Source of the DNA: Platycnemis pennipes
Taxonomy: Eukaryota; Arthropoda; Insecta; Odonata; Platycnemididae
DNA length: 64,000 bases
Assembly (NCBI GenBank): GCA_933228895.1
Contig: OW121852.1
Location: forward strand, 121,205,544-121,269,543
Reading direction: 5' to 3'
Shown: piece by piece, positions 36,653 to 48,690 of the stretch
How positions within the stretch are numbered: the stretch's first letter is position 1
How the letters are laid out: the number at the start of each line of letters is the position of its first letter
Translations under genes and position numbers: made by a program
Notes under the pieces: generated by a model
The model's input: the letters and a program-made list of their open reading frames with translations, nothing else
Database searches by the model: none
Told to the model about the DNA's origin: nothing

Positions 36653-38410
36653 CTGTAAATGCGACGGATGCAAATTAACTTTCCGCTATGTATTTCTTAC
36701 TGGTAAAAACGCGTTTTTTTTGCGACGATTGGCCGTGGTAAAAATAATTATTAGTAAGCATATGCTTCTTAAATTGCTAATTCTGTCGTATCTAGGTCAT
36801 TCAATGCGAGCTAATCTATGTGAAACTTTTTTCGCTGAAGTACGTTATCCAAGTAATTTCCCTGACTCCTGTCCGAATCTCCTCAATTTAATCGAGCCCC
36901 TATTTCACAAATAACCCTGAGGGCTTTTTGTGAGCAGGCTTGTTTTTCTTCACCTTGAAGGCCACCATCCTACAATCTATCAAGGTCAAAAAAGATTCTG
37001 TAGCGGCAAATATCTCTTCAAGACTGGGATTCATATGCAAATACCTCCATCATTCATTAACGCGCATAAATCAGTGATAGCATTAAAAGGATACGGGGAG
37101 TATGAGAGCAAATTATGATTATTTTTTTGCATGCTCATTTGATAATAAATTATGCTAAACGTCATGTTTCAAATCCGGGAGCAATGGTCATTTTATACTC
37201 TACCCTTTATTGAGGGAGAATAATATTTTCTTTTGGTCACCATCGGCAAATCTTCTATGTAAAATACAAAGTAGCGACAAAAATATTTTATCTATTTATA
37301 AAATATAATAATATCATTGGAACTCAGAGAAACTTTAAATAAAATTAAAATTTCTTTGCTACAGCCCGCTACCCAGCCCACTACACTAGTATAGTTAGAG
37401 TTCGTAATCGTAATTTAGTTCAATGAGAGAGCGTATATGTACTGATAGGTACTAATAGGACTGTCAGGTCGGTAATGCACGGACCTTGGAACCTAATGGT
37501 TTCGGGTAAGATTTCCACCTTGGGTATAGATGTCGTAGTTATCTCTGAATTGAACTAAGGGGTTAGGTTAGACGTTGTGATATAACCTTAGCAGTTGGAG
37601 CATATAAAAATATAATTGCATCGAATTATTAGAACACACTCATCTAACATTCGAATCGTTTTCGGGACCTCCCTTTTAGAGAGTTCCTATTTGGTAATTA
37701 TCTACTGAAGTGATACTTCAACTCTTTTAGTAATCCTTTCTGTACTACATTTTCATTATGAATTGTTTTTTTTCATCTAATTCGTGATTTTCTTATCTTT
37801 TACTTTTTATTTTGATCACCCTCACACCCAAACACTATCGAGATGCCACCTTCTCTTGCCTCACTACAAATACCTTCTTTTGTTCTGAATTTGAGAAATG
37901 ACTTTTACTCGTTCTTTCAACCTCTTCATGTTTGCACCCAAATATGTTCTCCACGTCACAGTGATACTAGATTGTAATAAAAAGCGTTAACGTTAGGGCT
38001 AAGAATGTTGTTTGTGCGTAATTCTATGTACGTTTAACACATATTTCGCAAAGATCGTATTTATCGTGAAATGAGTAAAAAGTGCTGGTACTACCCACCA
38101 TTTAAGCCTGTGATAAGTTTTAAATACTCAATTTATTTACAATCGGAAGGTGTTGTTAAATCGAAACGTCGGCGGAGATAGAGAACCTAACCCGGATGAA
38201 GACCCGGGAACAATTTACACTGTTGCTAAATCACCCCCTTTTAACTACCCCGTTAAATTCAAAATCTCCCTCAAAAGTCCATAGTACAAAATACCCCTCA
38301 AATGCTTTAGTCAAACGCTTCAGGAAACTCTTCTGTGCCCCTCTAACAAGGAAAATATATAATAAGTAGTTGATTGCACTATCACTGGCTTAGTTGAAGT
38401 ACGTATAACA
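36653..38410. other. AT-rich non-coding DNA with a weak SINE-like head at about 37466-37580
   Basis: The stretch at 37466-37530 (GGTCGGTAATGCACGGACC, then TTTCGGGTAAGATTTCCACC) loosely resembles boxes A and B of a tRNA-derived SINE, but box B is poor. Near 38160-38215 a segment with AAATCGAAACGTCGGCGG and GAAGACCCGGGAAC looks like the end of a dispersed repeat. Neither is certain. Confidence 0.3.
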
Positions 38411-39007
38411 CTAAATTTTGTCATAAAATTGCTTTAAACAGAAGTATTTGTTTCGCTGAAAGAACCTCCTGTTCATTGTTTCATCAAACATTCTCTGTTT
38501 CCTACTTGTTTCCTGATGGCCGCAAAAAAGTGTTTGAGTTGGATGGGAGGAGTCTAGCCGCTTGTGAGGCTCCTCTCGGACGTTCCTCGGACACGCCTTT
38601 GTCATGCAAATGACTGAGGAAAGAGGTTTGAAGTCGAGTCTCGGGATCAGGACGCAACTTAATAGGGAACCTGAATAACCACATATTGCCCACCCGAAGT
38701 CAAGGTGGAGGTAAATTGAAGGGATTTGGCAAGCGTAGAAATAGAACAAGTTGCGTAAAACGAAGAAGAAGAGCAGAGGAATACAATGTAGCCCCACTTG
38801 AGACGGCTCTATTTTTGAGTTAATCCCAGCGTCTATTAAATTGGAAGTTTCTTTCATCCGTAACCTGCAATAATCGTATATTAGATAATCATATTGGTAC
38901 TTAAAAGTTATAGCAGTCTGAGATAGGTGGCCGTACCATATGTGAGCAAGAACGGGAGTGTGGTTTCTAAAATTAACGATAATGCATGTCTTGTATTGAG
39001 TTTCCAA
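38411..39007 (-). CDS. Unrecognised 198-codon open frame (doubtful)
   Basis: This is the longest open frame in AT-rich DNA in this window. I do not recognise the product. It contains aromatic and hydrophobic stretches (LLFFFVLRNLFYFYAC, then WAICGYSGSLLSCVLIPR) and a polar C-terminal third, with no repeats and no known motif. The middle section (about 38500-38700) is less AT-rich than its flanks and holds an octamer-like ATGCAAAT (38606-38613), so it may be a conserved non-coding block that happens to be open. No neighbours or exon chain support a gene. Confidence 0.15.
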   Translation of the reverse strand: METQYKTCIIVNFRNHTPVLAHIWYGHLSQTAITFKYQYDYLIYDYCRLRMKETSNLIDAGINSKIEPSQVGLHCIPLLFFFVLRNLFYFYACQIPSIYLHLDFGWAICGYSGSLLSCVLIPRLDFKPLSSVICMTKACPRNVREEPHKRLDSSHPTQTLFCGHQETSRKQRMFDETMNRRFFQRNKYFCLKQFYDKI

Positions 39008-39290
39008 AAAAAACCTTTGAAGCGGCTTCTAGGGTGCATTCACAATTTAAATTTAGATAATCTTTCGTTTGATTGTAGTGTTTTCATTTTCATGACCATG
39101 TTGAAGAGGCAAACCTTTTATATTTGTTGACTAGAAGAACACTAGAAGATATTCTACAGATGAAAGGACATCGTTTAAGGAATAAGGAAAACAGCCTCCA
39201 TTTCGTTCTCAAAAATAAAGGTGCAACAACTTTTATCTGCGCTCTGCACGGAGATATTCCTTCCCTATGTATAAATGCGAAATTTACTTG

Positions 39291-40227
39291 CTAAGTTATA
39301 GGGATGCCACATCGGCTAAAAAACATTGAGTGGTCAATGTTTCGATGTTTATAAAAGTACTCACCACTCACTCATTATTCATCGACAACAAACATCGATG
39401 TTTCGATGTATCGAGTTTTTATGGCTTCATATCCGAAGTTAGGTATTATCATAGAGGTATTATGTATTGGTATTATGCATCAGAAAGTTTGCATCTTCTT
39501 AAAAACTTGCAAGTTTGAAAATTATTCGGTGATCGGACCTTATTTAGTAAAATATTAATAAACAATATGAAAATATTTTTCCATTGAATTTATTTTTAAA
39601 CATATAAAACATATCACTGTTTCATAATGAAATAAAGATAAATAAACATAATACAACAAAAAACAAATAACACAATAAAGTGGGTGTACCGGTTCCCTAA
39701 AAATATTCTAAGCTTGGTAGTATAAAAAAAATCAAATTGAAAAACAGTGGGTTTAAAACGTTTAAACCTCCCAGTGTCGGTAAGGAACACTATTTGCTTA
39801 ATATTCAGTGACCCCAACCTATTCCTGTTATCTTGTACCACCAAGTTGAGAGCTGATACAATCCTCTCAGAAGGTACTGATGTAGGCATGACGGATCTTG
39901 CTCTTGGAAGGCAACACTGGGATGAAAACGTGAACGATTTTATACCTTAACTTGTTTCCCTACACGCGAACGATAGATGGCGTAATTAGGAAAGGTTCGT
40001 TCGTATTCTTAAAAGGCTTATGATAATCAGAAAAATTAATTATTAGTCAACCAAAAACATCTATTATACCGCTCGTTTCCTAAAACATCGCTGCGATGTT
40101 GAGTGTTTTGAAAACATCGAGTCGATGTTCCATCGATTGTCTTACCACTCGATGTTTTCGATGTATCGGCAAAAAAACATCGAGTAGTCCGATACATCGA
40201 TGTCGATGTGACATCCCTTCTAAGTTA
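39291..40227 (-). mobile_element. Internally deleted hAT transposon with 8-bp target-site duplication
   Basis: The 921-bp body (39299-40219) lies between two copies of CTAAGTTA (39291-39298 and 40220-40227); an 8-bp duplication is diagnostic of hAT. The ends are inverted: the left end AGGGATGCCACATCGG faces the right end, whose complement is AGGGATGTCACATCGA. Inside each end the motif ACATCGATG or CGATGTTT is repeated several times in both orientations (39325-39420 and 40085-40208), as expected for subterminal transposase-binding repeats. Most of the transposase gene is deleted; a C-terminal remnant is read on the minus strand. Non-autonomous today. Confidence 0.88.
39614..39904 (-). pseudogene. 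hAT transposase C-terminal dimerisation-domain relic
   Basis: The minus-strand frame contains TSVPSERIVSALNLVVQDNR and then LGSLNIKQIVFL, matching the hAT C-terminal dimerisation motif (SVPSER..S.AG......R..L......L.FL). A complete hAT transposase has several hundred residues with a BED zinc finger and a DDE core; neither is present. The frame after the motif is probably 3' untranslated or decayed sequence. It sits inside the 921-bp hAT element, in the direction running from the right end to the left end. Confidence 0.85.
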
Positions 40228-42255
40228 CCCATGGGATTTCTTCCATTAAGTAACACTTGGCTTCCTATTTTCAAATATATCGTACAGAGGTCACTCCTGC
40301 TTATTGATGCACTGCCAGAGTACATTCTGTATCCTTAATTCAACGAATATTCCTTACCTATCAAAGTACGTCAAGGTATATATTCTCTAATATTTTTACT
40401 ATAGCTGAAAATCTATTTTCCTTTTTATTTATAAGCCTGTGAGAATGAGCGGCTTAAGTATAAAGAGATTACAGTTGTCTGAATAATTCGTTTTCTCATC
40501 CAATGTTGTGAGGACTCCAGTTCCATTTACCTACTCCAGTTTCATTTACCGGTTTATAAATTCCGTTTACCTCACATCTTTTAAATTTTAATTTAAATCA
40601 TAATGAAACACTCAGTGATAAATAGCGATATACCTTTTACATTCGAAATATTTAATTTTCCCAGTCGGTAATTGTATTTCAAGAAAATATTTTGATATTT
40701 TCGTGAGTAAACATTTCTAGGGAAGGAATATTTTGTTTTTTCGTACCTTAAACCTTCCTCTCAATGTTAATACTGATTTTTTTCATGCACTTAATTGATG
40801 GATTTTATTAAATTTATCCACAAATAATTCCAGTATCCTAACTATACCGATGAGCTGGAGTATTTGAGTTATCCAATTGGAGTTATGGCTGTTAGAAACT
40901 CAGAATTCAGTTTGGTCATCACATATCATCAGTGTCTGCTAGAATGGAAGTATTAGAACTGAGTTCGATCGATTAGCATAAGGTGCAGGGCTTTGTTGTC
41001 TAACCTCGAGGCCATTACTGACCCATACCTCAGTCATAGCCCAGAATCTTCCATTCAGAGTACAATGTTAAGCTTCCGGGAGGTTGTGTGGCTTGGAGAA
41101 ATAAAATCTAGTAGGTACTTTACTAAAGGGTGTTTAGTGGTGTTAAACATATATAATGCTTTACACATGTATTTACATTCATTTTACTAATCACGAATTG
41201 GAATCCCAACATCCCCAACATGCATGCTGAGCGTTCTATGCATAGAGTGCAGTTCTTTCTACATATGCACATATTCATACCAGAACATCTTTTTGCATTA
41301 GTGAATTAATGCCATTCTATTGAGGCTTTATGATAACTCATTATTTCCCTAACAGTTTCCGGAAAACCGATTAATTGCCGATTAACCGATTAAACTGACC
41401 GATTAACCCCGAAAATACAGACTGAATATTTTCTGCTTTGTTACTATAGTACATACAATCATAGTCACCCGCGGAAGCCGCTGGAGATTGTCTTCCGATA
41501 TATATGAAAGGTTAAAATAATTTTTAACTCAAGTGTAGCAGTTTGATGGGATGAGATTTTGACGGAAAACTAAGAGCTCACGATTAGATCAATAATTACA
41601 ACGGCTGTCTACTCTGCAAGTTACCTCATGAGAGTGTCAGTCTGTAGTCAAACAACACCGAGCATGCACTACACGCATGGAAAAATGGATACAATGCTAC
41701 TGAATTAGAGAAACATGCCAGTTATGCATACACCAAGAGCTAAATGATTTGTTGCCGTGAGAAAATGCAATGTTTATCAATGGTGTGGATTTGTATGAGT
41801 AATTTTATAGTTCCTATTTGGCATTCAAGGGTGCAGTGAAGAAGATTAGATATCTTTATATTAGATAAAAGAATGTTTCTAGATGCGTTACTAACCACTC
41901 TGCCTCCGTCACTTGCACCGTCCTTACGTGTTGTTATCACTTTTTACTATATCTTGTTGAACGTGGACCGAAGAACTTTGAAAGTGTCCACTTCGTCAAA
42001 ACTTGTGTCTATTTACACATATAAATGTACAATGGTCTCCTTTTCCCACTGTTTTCGTAATTCTCTCAATAATTAAATATTTTGAGATCAACAACAAACA
42101 TATAATATTCAAATGAGTATTTGATCTTAAAAACCTTATCCACTTTCGTTAGAGAATTTGGCAGAAACATAGGAAATTATGAATGGTTTGGGAAAAACTT
42201 TGTCTCCACCTTAAAACATGATGAAAAATCGAAGTGAATGTAATTGGTATGAATT
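40228..42255. other. AT-rich non-coding DNA with a short CCGATTAA tandem
   Basis: At 41367-41407 the block ACCGATTAA or CCGATTAA recurs four times. Otherwise nothing is supported. Confidence 0.4.
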
Positions 42256-42523
42256 TAACCGCTAGGTCATTATCAGGTACTTACATATGTGAAAAGTCTG
42301 TAAGCCGTATATACCGTATATAGCCGTATATACCGTATATAGCCGTATATACCGTATATAGCCGTATACCATTCAGAGGGAGATGTAGGGGGTGGGAAAG
42401 GAATTATCCCATCCTAATTATTCCTTTCCCATCCTAATTATTCTCACTTCTCCCTCTGAGTGGTATATATACGGTTCACAGACCTTTCACATATGTATGT
42501 ACCTGATGATGACCTAGCGGTAA
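42256..42523. mobile_element. Foldback element with an internal 19-bp tandem array
   Basis: The outer arms, ACCGCTAGGTCATTATCAGG on the left (from 42258) and its near reverse complement CCTGATGATGACCTAGCGGT on the right (ending 42521), continue inward through ACATATGTGAAA/TTTCACATATGT and AGTCTGT/ACAGACC. An inner inverted pair, CCGTATACCATTCAGAGGG against CCCTCTGAGTGGTATATATA, follows. The left arm holds three copies of GCCGTATATACCGTATATA (42304-42360) where the right arm has only one related stretch, so the array is a secondary expansion. The centre has two copies of CCCATCCTAATTATTC. Non-coding, and probably a foldback MITE. Confidence 0.75.
42304..42368 (+). repeat. 19-bp tandem repeat, three copies
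   Basis: Three exact copies of GCCGTATATACCGTATATA at 42304-42322, 42323-42341 and 42342-42360, with the start of a fourth. Each unit is itself a near duplication of CCGTATATA. Confidence 0.9.
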
Positions 42524-42844
42524 ACGCGTCGCACCGACATAACACTTGTGGAAAAAGTGCCACCTTGTTTTATTATCAATATGTATACTTTCCACTACAT
42601 CTCGCCTGCCTGTCAATTTAACTGATAATATTTAATGTTTGGTGTCGATTAGGTGTTGGTTTCAGATGCTTTGTTCGCAACTACAAGTCGTTGAGATAGG
42701 TTGTGGCAAATATTATGAACAAAAGTTTTATGATAAGATTAATTAAAAAGTGACCAAAAGCATGACAGATTTTGCCTTCTTGGCTTTAATTTATAAGCTC
42801 AAATATGAGACATTGGCTGATACTTTGGTACTTATGTGAAACAC

Positions 42845-42892
42845 TCTGAAGTCCGATGATATATACAATCTGAAGTCCGATGATATATACAA
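42845..42892 (+). repeat. 24-bp tandem duplication
   Basis: Two adjacent identical units beginning TCTGAAGTCCGATGATATAT, 24 bp each, in AT-rich DNA. Identity suggests a recent duplication. Confidence 0.85.
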
Positions 42893-43732
42893 TAAGTATA
42901 GAATGAAACTTAAACGATTCATCCCTTGAACGTTCATACGATTTTGAACTATGGTTTTCTCCTCCTCAGGTGTAATCCAATATCATAAAATTTCGCTTGT
43001 GCGTCACTCGATTTAGAGGAGGCTCTAACAAACTGCATTTAAAGCTAAATGGCAAGTAATAGTATTCCATATAGTAGTAGGTAGGTAGTAACAAATCGTC
43101 GCATACTATTAGCGAGTGAAAATGATACGAGAATTATTTATTATCATTAGTGTTTTACCAGTTTTAGTACGTTTAGATGCTTAGAGGTTTAGAAAATACT
43201 CTTTTTCTGATGAATTCCCTTTTAATCATGTATTAAAATTACAAAATAATTATGCTTAACAGTTTTACAAATTACGTAATAGTTACGTAAATATTACATA
43301 ATCATGAATGTGTCACGCACCAGGACTTGGTAACTATCCCCCGAAAGGGCATTCATTCCTCAATTTGAAACTACTTCTAGCTTTTATGCATGGTCGATCT
43401 TTCGGGCAGTTTTATTACTCTTTTTTAGCAACTTACGGCGAGGTAAAACTTTCGTTTTCCCAAATTTCGGGAATGGAGCACTTTTTTAATGTGTGAAGAC
43501 ATGGAAGATTTGTAAATTCGTTAATCTCTGATATAAAGTGAAAGATTGATGTAATTCTTCAGTAATGTAATAACTTATCAGACATTAAAAAGGAAAATTA
43601 ATTATATAATACAAGGTAATTTTATCGATTCCAAGAGTCCGTAGAAATATTTCATGCTACTTTTCTAAATTAACACTTAGGTACTAGTAACGGAGGATTA
43701 TCATGTGAAATCCGAAGATCTTAATAAAATGC
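42893..43732. other. AT-rich non-coding DNA, no feature recognised
   Basis: No repeat or gene recognised. Confidence 0.45.
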
Positions 43733-44000
43733 CTAATGTTCACTGACCACGCGGTCCATAGCCTTCTTGGTACTTCTTCGATTGGCATGGACGAGCATAT
43801 GCATGGAAGAGAGGGTGTCAGTGAAAATCTCAATTTCCACATTAGAATTCTCTAGTTCCCTGGCAGCGTTCACTAGCAGAATTCGCATTATGGTGCATAG
43901 CTCTCGGAAAAAAATCATCGCAAATATACCCTACCACCAGCTCTTCTCGAGTCAGACTCCAGGGCAACGTCGATGCATCTGTCGAGATTTTCAGCCGTAA
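43733..44000 (-). pseudogene. RNase H-like domain relic of a retroelement
   Basis: In two minus-strand frames joined by a frameshift near 43912, the order KISTDAST, then VVGYICDDFF, then RELCTIMRILL, then VEIEIFTDTLSSMHML fits the acidic residues of an RNase H fold (Asp in TDAS, Glu in RELCTI, Asp in FTDTLSSM) with usual spacing. RNase H removes the RNA strand of the hybrid made by reverse transcriptase, and such domains occur in R1, I, Jockey-like and LTR elements. The closing His/Asp motif, reverse transcriptase and endonuclease were not found, so it is a small truncated fragment. It is not from the RTE family here, which lacks RNase H. Confidence 0.45.
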
Positions 44001-44079
44001 TGTTCCGCGGAGAGACTCATTGTACAAAGGGACACAGGGCATTGTGCGGAGACAACTAACAACCGGTCAGGAGTGCGTG

Positions 44080-44510
44080 GATGTAAGTAAACCCGCCGTC
44101 GTGTGGCCGAAATGAGTCAACAATGCCCAGAAACGAAACAGCGCACAGAAATCGGCGAATGAAAATAGTCTTGCCGGGAGGGTTGGAGGGGAGATGCAGG
44201 GAAGGGTGGGGATTTTGAGGTTGGGCAAACGACTGTGGAGGGGATGCGTAAAATCTTTCGCACCTGCCCACCTCCTCCTCCCTTCCCCCCCTCATCACCA
44301 TGCCCCACAGTGTGGCGTTCCGAAGCGAGGACATTTTGGGAGGGTAGTGTCGGTTGACTCTGATCCTAAACCATGGTTTGACCGCACGCAAGCCACAGTC
44401 ACCTCCCACCCCCTCTCCGTCGTCTCTCCTTCAATTCTCCCTTTCTCCTCCTTTCTCCCATCTGACCCTCAAACTATACGCCGTCCCTAATTTTCCCAAA
44501 ATGGCCGCTT
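44080..44510. other. GC-rich island, purine-rich then pyrimidine-rich
   Basis: A G-rich stretch (44180-44235) is followed by C/T-rich DNA (44260-44480). Frames of up to 117 codons on both strands are low-complexity. Candidate regulatory island by composition. Confidence 0.4.
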
Positions 44511-45779
44511 TATTGATCGCAATTCCATCCTTGAACGAAATTCTATCATATTTTCTTTCACTTTCGTCTGTAGTCTTACAACATGATTATCCGTATTCTG
44601 ATAAATCCATTAATTTAAAAAAATATTAACACGACTCAAGTTTGGATATGAGACAAGTTAAGAACTAACGTTCAAAGTGTCGTCCATCTCAGTCTAGGAA
44701 GGAAAGTTTAATGGTTCAAGCTGCACCCGAATAGTATGGGATAGAAATAGGCAGTAAACAGGAATTAACGGGAGAGAAAATGATGTTATTCCTTAATGTA
44801 TCTTTTTAATCTTGCTTTCATGGGGTAGATATTCGTCTCGGACAAGGGTCCTATGTTTACTTTGCCCCTCTAGGTCCTATTTTTTTATTTCTTTTAAACC
44901 ATCATATACATATGCTTGATAATACAGTTAATAGGGTGATTATACCCTTTTCTCTTTAAGTAACCAACGTTTCTGCTGTGTGATGCCTGAAATAACGATA
45001 AAATGCTTGTCATGTGGTCATGAATGGTGTGCATAATCATGTTTTCAAACTTTCAAGGGCGTTTAACTCAATATCATGGATTTGATATTTTTGTTGTTAG
45101 GTGATTTTCATGGTGATTATTCTCATTCAAGATTCTTTGTTTCTTTGTTTCACATAAGACATCTAATCGACACGTTTTGCATTTGATTCACTTTGCATTC
45201 GAATTTCGAGGTAAATAATTAGCACTCGATTAATTTCCACAATTTTGATAGCCTATCAAATAGTTTTTAATTTTCAATGAATAGTATATGTTTGTCGTAG
45301 CAACAGATTTGTGTTATCCATCTACAAAGAACTTGATGAAGTCGTAAATAATACAACGACGCATGGAGGTTAAATATCTTATACTCAGTAGAAATGTTTC
45401 GTTAACATTCTCCATGTGATTTAAAAATCAAATTAATGGAATTTTCCATTAAATGCCAAGAACGTTTCCCGATGATCAATTCACCAAGAAAAGTGGTTAC
45501 AGGCACATTGAATCGAACTGAATCAGTGTCTTATTTATGCTAGATCTATTATGGGCTTAGGATTGTTCATCGAGAAACGTCGACATTTATCGGTGGTTTA
45601 TTGAAAAATTGTCTTTCTTGACGTGTTTAATTTTTTAAATACATCACATTTTGATAAAAGTCTCCGAGCACCTAATACGAATGAAAACATTAGAGTGATT
45701 TATTTTCGATATTTTTTTAAGATAGCTTTTTGCAAGCCGAAGTGAAATGGCGTCGTAAACCAGATAAATGTTCTTTATC
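44511..45779. other. AT-rich non-coding DNA, no feature recognised
   Basis: No repeat or gene recognised. Confidence 0.45.
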
Positions 45780-47090
45780 ACTCGCCAAAATCATTCGGGG
45801 CCTCGAAGGCGTTAGGGTGACGTCACGGTTGGGAGGGAGGGGGGCAAATCAGATCATCAAACCCGGATCCACCATTTTCATCATCGCTCCCTTTTTTCCC
45901 TCCATCATCGATGCAAGTGACGTATAAAACTTATGGCAAAGAACCCTTTTACATGGAGTGGAGTTTTAAAGCACGAATTTTATATTCCCCAATGAAAACG
46001 ACATTGCAACGAGGACTCTCTCTCTCTCCCTGATGGGATACAGGGGCGGCGCATGAAGGACCGGAAAGGGGGTGGAAGGGATGAAACGGAAAGACAATGG
46101 GCAGGGAGGGAGAGAGGGAAGGAGAGGAGGGGTAACGGAAATAAAAATGGAGATGGGAGGGAGAAATGGAGAGAGAGAAAGAAGAATGATAGCAATCGGA
46201 ACGAAAGAGACATTAAGCTTGATGAGATGGGTTCCGTGCATCAAATGTTTTTTTCCCTTTTAATCACGCGTTATTCGCCAAAAGTAATGGTTCCGTAGTG
46301 ACTCTGGATTTGATGAAAAGCGAAGACTTTTTTTATATGCTTTTTTCGGGGTTGGAAGAGAGGGGTTGGAGGAGGATGACGAAGAGGGGGGAGAGGGTTG
46401 GTTTGATCGTGGGTAGGGCGAAGTAGTGGGGGAGAAGGGTTAGACGCGTGCTACTAAATGAGCAGATATAGCACATCGCCTCTCCCCCCTCACCCCTATG
46501 TTCGCCAAAGCTCTCATTCCCCCCACCTCCTACTCCCCTGTCTTGCAGTACAATCCCCACCCCCTCTTCAACATCCCCTCCCTCCCTGCGACCACCTTCA
46601 AAACCACCTCCTCCTCCCGACTCAATTTCCGATATTCGAAAATGGTGAACAGAAATACTGCTCCCTTGTGAGTAAAAAAAATGCACGTCGCTACACTTTA
46701 ATGTTGAACGCAGTAGGTATCTTGCATTACGGAAGGTTTTTGATTTTTTTTCGTCGGTTTGGTTTCCGGGGCCGCTCTATGAAATCAACGTCATTTCCTT
46801 TAATGCCGGGCGCGAGGGAAATTCGGAGTTCGTTCGTCAAGCGTTGCGAATAAATGCTCCTCGCCGCGATTGCTCTTTACTCCGGCTTTGCTCATTTTGC
46901 TTGTTGTTATTAATGATTCCAGTGTTTCGCGCCCTTGATTGCGGCCGTTAGGGGACCCACGCGCTCTTGCGTGATTTGAAGCGCTGTTTTTTTTCGGCAC
47001 CCGCGGACGAAATTTCCGCGACTTTGAAATTAATGGATTTTTTTGCCCCCACTTGCATATGTCATGGTATTCCTTATGCGCTGACATTTA
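45780..47090. other. Composite GC-rich island (purine blocks, pyrimidine block, CpG-rich tail)
   Basis: G/A-rich at 46040-46200 and 46340-46440, C/T-rich at 46480-46620, then a more balanced CpG-containing tail at 46760-47040 with TTAATGATT and AAATTAATGG homeodomain-type motifs. A CT-repeat lies at 46016-46030. Frames of up to 131 codons have biased composition. The tail is the part that looks most like a conserved regulatory element; this is inference only. Confidence 0.4.
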
Positions 47091-48160
47091 TGTTATACCT
47101 CACTGCGCTCGCTTCACGGGTGTGATTTGTACGTTGACGTAACGAACTTCAGAGGAAACAACGGGTAATATCTTGTCTATAATAGCCATTCTTAATATGT
47201 TTTCGCGCCAAAGAGAGTTGAAATTTGTGGCTCAATTTCATTTCTCGACATACCTACCGTAGTTTGACGTGTGTATCTGAGTTGAAAATACCTCGTAGGA
47301 ATCACGAATATCGTTATTAGGATGAAAACAGTTTTTCTCAAGAATTGCTGTCAACGTCTTCTTATAATAATAATGGGTTTTTAGGACGAAATCGTCTTTT
47401 TTATTTTTCGGAAAGGGAATTTATGGGGTTAATAGGAAAATGTCAGTCTATACCTTAGTAATGGAGCCTCAGAAGGAACACGAATTTATGCATGCTTCAT
47501 CATTTTATAACCTGAAAAAAACAGTTATTTTGACTCATGTCCGTTTATTTCATTTCTGCTGAAGTTTATCTGCTGACATGCCAGTAGTTGAAGTAATATA
47601 TACCTAATTAATCTATAAATATCAGAGCATAAAATGTTTCTATTTGTGCCTTTAGGCGGGTTTTTTACATCCACTGATCAACTAAAGTGAATAAACTATT
47701 ATAAATTATTTTAGTAAGCAGACATGAGCAATGAATGAATTAGGGCGGGGATAAATTTTTTGTAAGGAAACAATAATTGCGTCTAATTCATGCAAATATG
47801 AATTACTTTTGCAAAATGACGCCAGAATGGGAAAGGTACATCACTTTAACTTTTTTTCAGTGCTAATTTATTTCATGCAATCGACTTTGAAATGGAAAAG
47901 GTTTGAGGATGATCACGAACCTAAGGGCATGGCCGGCATTAATCAATGGAATAATGAAGAAGGGTGAAATTGTATACCTTCAATGACTACCACTGTTACA
48001 TAAAAAAATAGGTTACCTATTTTAATGAAAAAACATTTTCGGTGAAGGCACGTAATTGGATATTGCATTCATACGAATTCATCTCACAATAGAATACATC
48101 AAGCGATTTCACCACATCCCCGCTCTTTCAAAATGTGTGCCGTGAAAATGCGATCGAGCA
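47091..48160. other. AT-rich non-coding DNA, no feature recognised
   Basis: No repeat or gene recognised. Confidence 0.45.
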
Positions 48161-48690
48161 TTATCCATGGGCAGCGTTGGTTCGGCTTAACCACATCTGC
48201 GTAAGGGTCTACACCTCTGACCTTACTCCATATCCCGACCTCCTAAGCCACCGTGAAGGCCAAACACCACCTACCCGGATTCCCGTTGACCACTCAAAAC
48301 TCTAGCTGGGGGATGCTCCACCGGACTGTCAAAATAATCCACACCTTTTTGCTTCGGCCTTCTTTGACCCCTCAGACCTGTGTGTGTGAGTGAGTGCGTA
48401 TGTTTGCGTGGGAAAGACCCTTTCCCAACCTTCTGGTAGCGACGCGGAGAGCGGACGGACGCGGCTTGTGTGACGTCGCCGACCTAGCTGGCGTCCTAGG
48501 GAACATCCTCCCTTCATCGCTTTATTTTCGATTTACCCTTTTAAGCTCCACAGTAGTATCCTCGGGTAGCAGCGCGACAGACGGCCAACAGACAAGGGAA
48601 GGCGAAGGGGCCGTCGGAGTGACCATGGAGGGGGGAGGGTAGAAGGGTGGGGAGGGGGGGGGGGGGAAGAGTTGGAAGGTCGAGAACGGG
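48161..48690. other. GC-rich island ending in a long poly-G cluster
   Basis: A balanced GC-rich stretch (48170-48350) leads into CpG-rich DNA and a very G-rich end at 48628-48668, where runs of 6, 3, 3, 4 and 13 G follow one another and fit a G-quadruplex pattern. Frames of up to 138 codons on the minus strand are low complexity. No gene supported. Confidence 0.4.

Noticed and set aside
42304..42368. CRISPR-like array
   Set aside because: Units are directly adjacent without spacers and lie inside a foldback element in a eukaryotic genome.
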